Shown here: positions 35,788 through 43,387 of the stretch, one piece after another
Layout: every line of letters starts with the position of its first letter
Position numbering within the stretch: the stretch's first letter is position 1
From: Lachnospiraceae bacterium
GTDB lineage: Bacteria > Bacillota > Clostridia > Lachnospirales > Lachnospiraceae
Assembly (NCBI GenBank): GCA_024698715.1
Contig: JAILRA010000033.1
Coordinates: 40,980-104,979 of the forward strand
Direction of reading: 5' to 3'
DNA length: 64,000 nt
The notes under the pieces: generated by a model
Told to the model about the DNA's origin: nothing
What the model saw: the letters and a program-made list of their open reading frames with translations, nothing else
Database searches by the model: none
Made by a program: the position numbers and the translations under genes

Positions 35788-37359
35788 TTAGTTAATATAA
35801 TTCATCGGATTAACGGGAGTACCGTTAATGATGATCTCAAAATGCAGATGGGGTCCCGTGGAAATACCCGTGCTTCCCGAAAGCGCGATCTTTTCACCCT
35901 GGGATACTCTCTGTCCAACGGAAACAAGCACTTTACTTAAATGTGCATATCTCGTCTTGGAACCGTCGGGATGTGTGATAAGAACCATATATCCGTATCC
36001 GCCGCTCCATCCCGCAGCCGAAACCGTACCGCCGCTTGAAGCCATAACGGTACTTCCGATAGGTATCGCAAAGTCAACACCCTGATGATTTCTCGAACCG
36101 ATTCCGCCGGGTGAACTTCTCGGGCCGAAACCGCTTGATACTTTACCACCGGAAATGGGCTTTATAAATGTGGGAGGAACCTTCGTTCCGCGTTCAACCA
36201 CTTTGGCAACCGCTTCCAAAAGTATTTCCTCTTTGATTATATTTTTATTTATTAGATTGTCGTTTTTATAAGTTACATCGGAAACAATCTTTCTGAAGCC
36301 TGCGGAAGGCTCGGTAAGAACAACCGATTTGGTCGTATACCAGTCGTCATTGTCAATATACACAATGGGAGCTTCATAGCTTTCTTCGACTATTTCCCTT
36401 CTGGTCCAGAGAATGGAAAGTTCCGGTTCCGGAACCGTTATGATAAGGCTCTGTCCCGCACGGATCGTGGAATTGACGTCCTTTAAATATTCACTGTTAA
36501 GTTCCACAAGTTCTTCCATGGAAATACCGACCTTGCCGGAAATCGCCGAAAGAGTGTCCCCGGGTTGCACATCGTAGATCTGCTGGATCTCCTGCATCTC
36601 CGTAAATAACGAAAGAGCTGTATCGACATCGACGATCTCGCTCCTCGGAATATATGTTTCGGCCACTTCAACTTCTTCTGCAAATCCGATATTCGTGATC
36701 CCCTGAGTGATGTCTTTGAAGTCCATGTATTCGATGAGTTCAGATTCGGCTATATCCTTTCCGAATGCGTTTCCCGCACCGGCTTCAAATGTTACCTGGT
36801 CGTACTCAACGTCTCTTCTTGAAAGTCTGGCCGTCAGAGTGGACATGATCCTTTCCTGATTGATCTCCGTTTTGACCTCATACTCATCGTTTTCATCATA
36901 TTTGTCTATCGCCCTGGTAAGAAGTTCGTCAACATCTCCCGCGTTTGCAAGATTGACAGTCGTGTTGTTGACCTTCACCATATATGCTCTCGTCAGAGTT
37001 TCCTTCTGATGGGCTTTGAACGCTCTTTTAATCTTTTCATATACTTTATCGGTTTCGTCAACCTGTTTGTATATGGATTCCTCACCGATAAGTTCTTCAT
37101 GAAGATCTTCAACCATATAAAGATTCGACTGATTCGAAGCAAGTTCCTCTCTTACCGAAGAGATCAGTTCTTCTGCTTCTTCCTTGCTTTCCACCGAGCC
37201 CATTTCCTCGCCGAAAAGCCATATGGTAAAAAGATTTTTTCCTTCCGAAGAATAACGTGTGAAATTCGGCAACAAAAACAAGCCTAAAACAAATACGGAT
37301 AGGCTTGTAATCAAAAAAGTAGCTCTGATACGTTTATGGTGAAATGTAAAAAATCTCAT
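35788..37359 (-). CDS. M23 (lysostaphin-type) cell-wall endopeptidase with LysM and G5 domains
   Basis: 523 residues. A signal anchor at about 12-30, an Asp/Glu-rich stalk region to about 255, LysM (VQPGDTLSAISGKVGIS, about 265-310), a G5 domain (about 318-395) and a C-terminal M23 peptidase (about 400-523). The peptidase has zinc ligands in NHQGVDFAIP and GPHLHFEI, so the HxxxD and HxH motifs are intact and the enzyme should be active. It cleaves peptide cross-bridges in growth or separation. It follows the coiled-coil gene by 24 bases. Confidence 0.94.
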   Translation of the reverse strand: MRFFTFHHKRIRATFLITSLSVFVLGLFLLPNFTRYSSEGKNLFTIWLFGEEMGSVESKEEAEELISSVREELASNQSNLYMVEDLHEELIGEESIYKQVDETDKVYEKIKRAFKAHQKETLTRAYMVKVNNTTVNLANAGDVDELLTRAIDKYDENDEYEVKTEINQERIMSTLTARLSRRDVEYDQVTFEAGAGNAFGKDIAESELIEYMDFKDITQGITNIGFAEEVEVAETYIPRSEIVDVDTALSLFTEMQEIQQIYDVQPGDTLSAISGKVGISMEELVELNSEYLKDVNSTIRAGQSLIITVPEPELSILWTRREIVEESYEAPIVYIDNDDWYTTKSVVLTEPSAGFRKIVSDVTYKNDNLINKNIIKEEILLEAVAKVVERGTKVPPTFIKPISGGKVSSGFGPRSSPGGIGSRNHQGVDFAIPIGSTVMASSGGTVSAAGWSGGYGYMVLITHPDGSKTRYAHLSKVLVSVGQRVSQGEKIALSGSTGISTGPHLHFEIIINGTPVNPMNYIN

Positions 37360-37383
37360 ATTTCTATCGATAATTCCCGAGCC

Positions 37384-38481
37384 TTACAGTACATGGAAAA
37401 CCATAAGTAATGTAAGAATAAGATTAGCTGCTCCAAGAACTATCGCAATGGTAACCGCAAGTTTTGTGGACTTAAGCTTTGCATACAATTCTCTGTTATG
37501 TTTTGTAAGTCCTTCAGTCTGGCTTTTAAATTCATCAACAACAACAGCCTGGACATTACGGTATACCTTGACATTCTCCTTATGTACGAAGTCGTCGGAC
37601 TGTTTGAACATTTCCTGTAATGCTTTCTTGTCTTCCTCTTCCTTGATCTGACGGGCTTCTTCTTTTTGCTGCTCTTCGATAAGTTTTCTTTCTTCCTCTT
37701 CTCTCTTGAGCATCTCCTCTTCCTCGCTCGGACGGTTTATCGTCTCGATACCGGAACGGATATATTCCAAATGATCTGCAATTTCCCTGTTTTCACGACG
37801 GATCGCCAAAAGAGCGTTATCAACGCTGGTCTTGACACTGGTTCTGAGTTCGTCGTTGGAACTTTTAAGTTCCGCGGTTGTATTCTTTATTTCTTCACTT
37901 GAGGACATAATCCCTTCAAGCGATGTATTCATAACTTCAGCGGAATTCTTAACTTCAAGAGCACTGTCTCTGAGATCGTCCGCACTGCTTCTGACAAGGT
38001 CGGAAGCATATCTGATGTCATCTGCCGAGCCTTTGAAATCCTCGGCGATCTGTTTAACTGCAGCTACGGATCCCGAAACTTCCATGGATGACTGTTTCAT
38101 TTCGTCAACGGGAACCATGAGGGTATTATTTACCGATTCGTTCAAAGCTGAACCAACGGTAGTATCAAGATTGCTTAAAGCCTCATCAATGGCTGTGATG
38201 ATCTCGCTTGAAAGATGCTTGGATGTTTCGCCCGTTTCGCCTTCTTCAACATCTGAACGGCCGCTCTGAACCTTGTTTATGGATTCATCCACCAAAGCGT
38301 TGATTTTATCGGAAAGCTCGGAGTTTTTGTAATTGAGCTTACGCATATCCTGAAGAATAGCCTCATACTGTGCCACCTGTTCCTGCAGACGACGCATCTC
38401 ATTGGCTTCTGCCTGTGCATTAGCCTTTATCATCTCCTGAGCACTTAATTTCTGTGCAAGTTTATCTGTAAAGTTATCCAT
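37384..38481 (-). CDS. Tail-anchored coiled-coil protein
   Basis: 365 residues of unknown function. Heptad-rich coiled coils cover nearly the whole length, with MCP-like Ser/Asn/Asp-rich sequence in the middle (SSADDLRDSALEVKNSAEVM) and a very charged Glu/Lys stretch at about 250-300. One C-terminal membrane helix (about 340-363) leaves almost nothing outside, so it is tail-anchored with the coil in the cytoplasm. It shares a promoter with the downstream M23 peptidase gene, which hints at cell-wall or division structure. It lacks the methyl-accepting signalling hairpin of true chemoreceptors. Confidence 0.85.
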   Translation of the reverse strand: MDNFTDKLAQKLSAQEMIKANAQAEANEMRRLQEQVAQYEAILQDMRKLNYKNSELSDKINALVDESINKVQSGRSDVEEGETGETSKHLSSEIITAIDEALSNLDTTVGSALNESVNNTLMVPVDEMKQSSMEVSGSVAAVKQIAEDFKGSADDIRYASDLVRSSADDLRDSALEVKNSAEVMNTSLEGIMSSSEEIKNTTAELKSSNDELRTSVKTSVDNALLAIRRENREIADHLEYIRSGIETINRPSEEEEMLKREEEERKLIEEQQKEEARQIKEEEDKKALQEMFKQSDDFVHKENVKVYRNVQAVVVDEFKSQTEGLTKHNRELYAKLKSTKLAVTIAIVLGAANLILTLLMVFHVL

Positions 38482-38534
38482 GGATAAAACTCCTTTGCCC
38501 CCAAGTTTTGTAGTCCCATAATTGCATCATTTCA

Positions 38535-38563
38535 ATTTTATCATTAAAAGACTCTTTTGACAA
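38535..38563 (-). promoter_or_regulatory. Promoter of the coiled-coil / M23 peptidase genes
   Basis: On the minus strand, TTGTCA, a 17-base spacer, then TAAAAT. The ATG at 38481 follows about 47 bases later with AAAGGAG in between. Confidence 0.65.
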
Positions 38564-38647
38564 CTTAAGCAAATAAAAAAATATTGATAAAAAAGCATTA
38601 ATTTATCAAAAAATTTTTTTGTTCATACTTTTTTCACAGTTAAAAAA

Positions 38648-38776
38648 TATAATCGGATTAAATCATTTATTCATTGTTCGGTAATATGTTTACCGACACT
38701 CCTCATTTTTAGTATTTTTAATACTTTTATTCATTTTCTCCTAAGAAAGACCCTTTCCCCGGGTCTTTCTTTTTTA
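38648..38776 (+). ncRNA. Possible small RNA with three hairpins
   Basis: No coding frame of note here, but a TATAAT at 38648 is followed by three hairpins: TGTTCGGTAA with TTACCGACA (about 38674-38700), AGTAT with ATACT (about 38711-38725), and a perfect 11-bp GC-containing stem with a long T tract (38743-38776). The -35 is weak. The last hairpin is a plus-strand terminator with no plus-strand gene upstream, which is why a small transcript is proposed. Confidence 0.35.
38743..38776 (+). terminator. Strong orphan plus-strand terminator
   Basis: AAGAAAGACCC and GGGTCTTTCTT pair around TTTCCCC and run straight into TTTTT. The minus-strand reading lacks a T tract. The nearest upstream gene is on the opposite strand, so no known gene uses it. 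Confidence 0.85.
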
Positions 38777-38860
38777 TGTTTCCAAATGCACATCCGCAAA
38801 AGTATAGGCAATGTTTGAAAAGACTCGGATTCACAGATCTTTAGCAAATATTGATATTAA

Positions 38861-38888
38861 AAAAGCCCGCGGAAAAATCCGCAGGCTT
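38861..38888 (-). terminator. Terminator of the LacI-like/GGDEF gene
   Basis: GCCTGCGGA and TCCGCGGGC (minus strand) form the stem, followed by TTTTTTAATATC. It lies 20 bases beyond the GGDEF gene stop. Confidence 0.85.
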
Positions 38889-38907
38889 GCCTGTCATGTT
38901 TATAAAA

Positions 38908-40812
38908 CTAATTCCTTCCCGCCTTCATGAGACGTTTGTTCTCATACATTCTTTCATCGGCCTTTTTGAAAAGCGTATCGATATCTTCATTTTCGATCTC
39001 GTCAAAATCAGCCATTCCGCTGGCAACGGAAACTCTTTTCATCGGAGGAACATCCGCATTGCTGAGTCTTTCGACTTCCGAACGGAACTTTTCAAGAAGC
39101 TCGTATCTTTCGGGATAATCCGAATTTTTGACAATAGCCACAAATTCATCTCCGCCGATCCTGAATACGGGACTGTGCTTAAATGTGTTACATATAAGCT
39201 CACTCGAATTCTTGATATAGATGTCTCCTGCACCGTGTCCGAGTTCGTCGTTGATCTTCTTCAGATTGTTAAGGTCGAACATTACCGCAGCAAATCTCTG
39301 ATTATCCTGTGAGAGATAATGATTCCTGAGCACCGCTTTCGCATTTTCAAATGCGGTTCTGTTCTTTAAGGACGTCAGTGCATCAGTCTGCATGAGTTCG
39401 GACAGTTTGTCATTGAGTGCGGTAAGTCTGATGTTGGTTTTGTAATATGTCAGCGACTGAAGGATACAACTTTCAAATTCCTGATATATCCAGTCTCTGA
39501 CCGAAATATCGTTATATAACATAACAAAATATCCGCAGACAAACGTATCGATATACAAAGGCATCATAAAATAAATATTATTGCTGCCTTCGCTCTGATA
39601 ATCCGGGATCAGTTCGCGTCGTTTTAAATTCTTGACATCAAGAGGCTCACCGTTTCGTCTGGCAAGTACCACCTGCATCTTTTCGGAAAATCTGAGTTGA
39701 GGAAGTTCTCTGGTTTCCTCGGTAGCCACTCTCTCAAGTATGGGATCGAGCATTAAGTATGTATTCTGTATATCCAGATTGTCAGAATTGTAGATCACAT
39801 CCTGAAGTTTTTGAGGAAGCGTGGAAAGACGTCCGGAATCCTGAAATGCCGCTCTGACTCCGTAAATTACACCCATTCTTGAATTGTCTTGATATTCTTT
39901 ACCGACAAGCGAATGGCAATACTGCTTTCTGAGTTCATCTTCCTGTCTGGGGCTGTGACATCCGCAACTTTCGCCGGCAATAAATCCGCTGGAGGTATAC
40001 TGAGTCTTCGGAATATCTTTTCCTTCTTCAATAGAAACAATAGTCTTTGCACATATCGAACCGATCATGTCATATCTCTGGTTAACCGTCGCTATCGAAG
40101 GATAGTAAGTTCTTCCGCTTTTAACATAATCAAATCCGGTCACGTATACATCATCCGGAACACTGATTCCGTATACTTCCATGGCAATCGTGATGGAAAT
40201 AGCCAGAAAATCATTGGCACATATGAAAACATCGGGAAGATTTTCTTTGGTGGAATATCTGTTAGTAACAAATTCCATCGCTTTTCTGACTTCCCAATCG
40301 GTGTAATGAACGTCATCATCCGAAAACGGAAGATTTTTCTCTTTAGCAAATTCACGGAGGACTTCCAGTCTCAGATTGGAATCGTCATTATCCGTCGGTC
40401 CGCCCATAAATACAAATTTTCTTGCCCCGTGTTCTTCGTAAAGATGCTCGCAGAGTTCTCTCATTCCGTGAGCATTATCCACATTAACGCTGTAAAAACC
40501 GGAGTGCGAATCGCCTATGCAGATCGTCGGAACTCCGGCTTTCTGACAGGCATCATATATCTCTTCTCTAGCGGCTACGGAATTCAATCCCTGAGAAAAA
40601 ACAATAGCACAAGCATAATCCTCCAGATACGGAAGAGTATGTATTGTGCATTCGCTTTTATTGTTCTCCTCGGGTCTGCCGTATGAATTGGCCGCAAGAA
40701 AAACAAATGTATCAAATGAATCTTCAGGTAAATCCTTTCTGAATTCATTCAGAAACATCGACAATATATCAGAATTCCAGGTGTTTGCAAAAATAGCAAT
40801 TTTCTTCTTCAT
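38908..40812 (-). CDS. Diguanylate cyclase with LacI-type ligand-binding domain
   Basis: 634 residues. Residues 1-290 form a periplasmic-binding-protein-like domain of the LacI/GalR type (KKKIAIFANTWNSDILS, ICANDFLAISITIAM, VYVTGFDYVKSG), but there is neither a DNA-binding helix-turn-helix nor a signal peptide, so it acts in the cytoplasm. A linker with a predicted GAF-like region (about 330-450) and a coil precede the GGDEF domain. The active site reads RIGGDEF (GGDEF at 553-557). The RxxD inhibition site is not present upstream (KHSP there). It would make cyclic di-GMP in response to a small ligand, perhaps a sugar. Monocistronic, with a strong GGAGG site. Confidence 0.92.
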   Translation of the reverse strand: MKKKIAIFANTWNSDILSMFLNEFRKDLPEDSFDTFVFLAANSYGRPEENNKSECTIHTLPYLEDYACAIVFSQGLNSVAAREEIYDACQKAGVPTICIGDSHSGFYSVNVDNAHGMRELCEHLYEEHGARKFVFMGGPTDNDDSNLRLEVLREFAKEKNLPFSDDDVHYTDWEVRKAMEFVTNRYSTKENLPDVFICANDFLAISITIAMEVYGISVPDDVYVTGFDYVKSGRTYYPSIATVNQRYDMIGSICAKTIVSIEEGKDIPKTQYTSSGFIAGESCGCHSPRQEDELRKQYCHSLVGKEYQDNSRMGVIYGVRAAFQDSGRLSTLPQKLQDVIYNSDNLDIQNTYLMLDPILERVATEETRELPQLRFSEKMQVVLARRNGEPLDVKNLKRRELIPDYQSEGSNNIYFMMPLYIDTFVCGYFVMLYNDISVRDWIYQEFESCILQSLTYYKTNIRLTALNDKLSELMQTDALTSLKNRTAFENAKAVLRNHYLSQDNQRFAAVMFDLNNLKKINDELGHGAGDIYIKNSSELICNTFKHSPVFRIGGDEFVAIVKNSDYPERYELLEKFRSEVERLSNADVPPMKRVSVASGMADFDEIENEDIDTLFKKADERMYENKRLMKAGRN

Positions 40813-40860
40813 GTAATGCCTCCGACATAAGCCTCGACATCTTATTATAACCCTTTTTGT

Positions 40861-42069
40861 CTATTTTGAAAAGTATCCCTTGTATTCCACTTTGATATCG
40901 GAATCGGGGAAAAGATACTCATACAGTTCGACAAAATAATCATCGGTCATACTGGCGAGAAAATCAACCACCATTTCCTCAAAACTTTCATCCCGGTAAT
41001 TATTTATCCTTCTGTACGGAGCAGTGATATTCTCTATATATCTTAAGTGATGTTTGTAAAAGATCGTATCCTCTCTGCCGGATTTTGCCTCTTTTAAAAG
41101 CTCGTCATATAAAGCATCGAACATCGGATAGATCTGTTCTTTATACACTTTTTCCATTTCATCGCTCAGATATATTTTCTCGTAATTTTCTTTTTTTGCC
41201 AGGGAAAAAGCCTCAAAAAATTCGTCATCCATTTTCAGATAGTCTTTTCCGTAACTGTTTTCGATAATATTGACTATCATGTTGTTTATTATCTCGGCAT
41301 TGGTGGATCCGATCACTCCGCCTTCGAATTCCTTTTCCGACTTGATCATCCCGAGTTTCTTCGCATCCTGTCTGTCTTTTCCGAGATATGCTATGATATC
41401 CGAAACTCTGACAACGCATCCTTCAAGCGTGGAAGGAACGAGCGTTTTTATATAGGTGGAATCCTTATAACTGTTTCTCATTTTATCGTCGAAGACTTCA
41501 AAATCATCATAAGGTTTCGGACGGTATTCCCTGCATTCGAGTTCGCCGTTATGGCATATGATGCCGTCAAGCGTCTGAAGGCTTAAATTTAACGGGAAAA
41601 TCGTGCTTAACACTCTTGCCGAATGAATATTGTGATTAAAATATATTCCCTTTTCTTTATAAAGGATCTCACTCAGTTTTCTCTCTCCGGCATGTCCGAA
41701 CGGTGTATGTCCTATGTCATGTCCGAGTGCCATCGCTTCAATCAGATCGCAGTTCAGGTTGAGAACGCTGCCTATGTTTCTTGCTATTCTCGCAACAAAC
41801 TGAACATGGGTTGCCCTTCTGCTCACGTCATCGTTTTTGCAAAGCGAAAAAACCTGCGTCTTATCCATGTATCTGACATAATACGGGCAATGCATTATTT
41901 TTTCCGCATCTCTTACAAAAGCCGGACGCCAGATATTGGCCGTATCATGATTTTGTTCACGTCGTACGACATTCTCATCCTTAAATGCATAAGGATTATC
42001 TTTATGCATTTTCCTGTCTTCCGTAATTCTGTTTTGCAGTTCATCGCTTAAGCAGTGATATTTTGCCAT
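40861..42069 (-). CDS. dGTP triphosphohydrolase family protein (HD domain)
   Basis: 402 residues. HD-superfamily metal ligands: His88 (RATHVQFV), His117-Asp118 in ALGHDIGHTPFGHAGE, and a later Asp in VVRVSDIIAYLGKDRQDA. This is the deoxyguanosinetriphosphate triphosphohydrolase pattern: it removes triphosphate from dNTPs, adjusting the nucleotide pool. Length fits the Firmicutes YwfO/Dgt-like group rather than the longer E. coli Dgt. It begins 38 bases after the HgdB-like gene, so it may be co-transcribed with the reductase cassette, though function suggests coincidence. Confidence 0.88.
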   Translation of the reverse strand: MAKYHCLSDELQNRITEDRKMHKDNPYAFKDENVVRREQNHDTANIWRPAFVRDAEKIMHCPYYVRYMDKTQVFSLCKNDDVSRRATHVQFVARIARNIGSVLNLNCDLIEAMALGHDIGHTPFGHAGERKLSEILYKEKGIYFNHNIHSARVLSTIFPLNLSLQTLDGIICHNGELECREYRPKPYDDFEVFDDKMRNSYKDSTYIKTLVPSTLEGCVVRVSDIIAYLGKDRQDAKKLGMIKSEKEFEGGVIGSTNAEIINNMIVNIIENSYGKDYLKMDDEFFEAFSLAKKENYEKIYLSDEMEKVYKEQIYPMFDALYDELLKEAKSGREDTIFYKHHLRYIENITAPYRRINNYRDESFEEMVVDFLASMTDDYFVELYEYLFPDSDIKVEYKGYFSK

Positions 42070-42106
42070 TTATCATTCCGTTTCCGTAAATATCCTTGTT
42101 CCAAAA

Positions 42107-43387
42107 TCATTCATCCGTATTCAGATTTTCTCTGGCTACGGCAAGCATGAGTTTGATACGGTTTTCCTGGTTAACCTTTGTTGCTCCCGGATCGTATTCG
42201 ATATCAACCGAATTGATCCTCGGATTGACTCTTCTGACCTTGTTGAGCATTCCCTTAACAGCCACATGGCAGGGAAGACATCCGAAAGGCTGAACACATA
42301 TGATATTCTCATATCCGTGTTCGGCAAGTTCCAGCATTTCCGCAGCCAGATACCAGCCTTCACCCATGCTGTTGGTCGTGTCGATAATGCCTTCGGCACG
42401 TTTTTTCAGATCATTCACTCTCTCGGGTGCGGTAAACTGGGGCCATTTTTCTATTCCGCTGATCAGCAGATCCTCTATGAAGAAATAATATTTCATGACA
42501 ATCTCCATGATTATTCTCTTCCAGAGACTGCCGCCGTAAGTCCTCAGATCCTCGAGTGCGCCGTTCGTTTTGTAAGCACCGAATCCGAGCACCGTGGGAA
42601 TGAAGTATTCACAGTCCTGTTCAGTAAGGAACTCCTCGAGATGATTGTTTCCGGGAACGGAATATTTCAGATACAGTTCTCCGACAACAGCCACTTTTAT
42701 CTTGGGAACTTTTTTGATCTCTATTTCAGCAAAAGTACGGCAGATCTCATTTACCGTCTTTTTCATCGCGGACACGCTGAAACCTTTGCCCTTGGAAAAT
42801 CCGTCTCCGAGTTTTTCGATCCATTCGTCCAACAGTTTATCGGTATCGCCTTTATTGACTTCGTAAGGTCTCACCTGATTGGATACGAGATTCAGCGCAT
42901 CGCCGTAGACCAGTGCGGCTGCCGCAGAAAGAAGCGTTAAGGGCGACAAAAAGATTCCGGGCGCATATTCCATATTCCAGGTGTTGGCTGAAATAAAAGG
43001 AACATTCGGATAACCTGCTCTCTCAAACGCCTTTCTCATAAGATTGATATAATTCGAATCCCTGCATCCTCCGCCGGACTGCGTGATGATCATCGCCACC
43101 TTGTCAGGGTCGTATTTGCCGCTTTCCATTGTAGCAAGCATCTGTCCGGTGATCAGCGAACATGGGTAACATATATCGTTATGTACGTATTTTAGTCCCT
43201 TCTGTATTACATCCGGTCCTTCGTTTTCCATAATGTCCACTTTGTATCCGACTCTTTGGAATACCGGTCTTAAGAGTCTGAAATGAATCGGACACATCAT
43301 CGGCGAAAGGATGGTGTAATCCTTCTTCATCTTTTTCGTAAACATTATCTTTTTGACGAAATGAGGGCTCTGATTCTGATTGCTCAT
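42107..43387 (-). CDS. HgdB-like 2-hydroxyacyl-CoA dehydratase-type protein, PlsA-system partner
   Basis: 426 residues of the 2-hydroxyacyl-CoA dehydratase/benzoyl-CoA reductase subunit family, with cysteine-bearing segments CYPCSLITGQML, QSGGGCRDSNYI and VQPFGCLPCHVAVKG that could hold iron-sulfur clusters. Its start overlaps the last base of the double-BadF gene (TAATG-type coupling). In C. perfringens a two-gene operon of this kind, a multidomain BadF/DUF2229 protein plus an HgdB-type protein, is known to make plasmalogens. The alternative is an uncharacterised 2-hydroxyacyl-CoA dehydratase; no canonical partner subunits are present. Confidence 0.82.
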   Translation of the reverse strand: MSNQNQSPHFVKKIMFTKKMKKDYTILSPMMCPIHFRLLRPVFQRVGYKVDIMENEGPDVIQKGLKYVHNDICYPCSLITGQMLATMESGKYDPDKVAMIITQSGGGCRDSNYINLMRKAFERAGYPNVPFISANTWNMEYAPGIFLSPLTLLSAAAALVYGDALNLVSNQVRPYEVNKGDTDKLLDEWIEKLGDGFSKGKGFSVSAMKKTVNEICRTFAEIEIKKVPKIKVAVVGELYLKYSVPGNNHLEEFLTEQDCEYFIPTVLGFGAYKTNGALEDLRTYGGSLWKRIIMEIVMKYYFFIEDLLISGIEKWPQFTAPERVNDLKKRAEGIIDTTNSMGEGWYLAAEMLELAEHGYENIICVQPFGCLPCHVAVKGMLNKVRRVNPRINSVDIEYDPGATKVNQENRIKLMLAVARENLNTDE

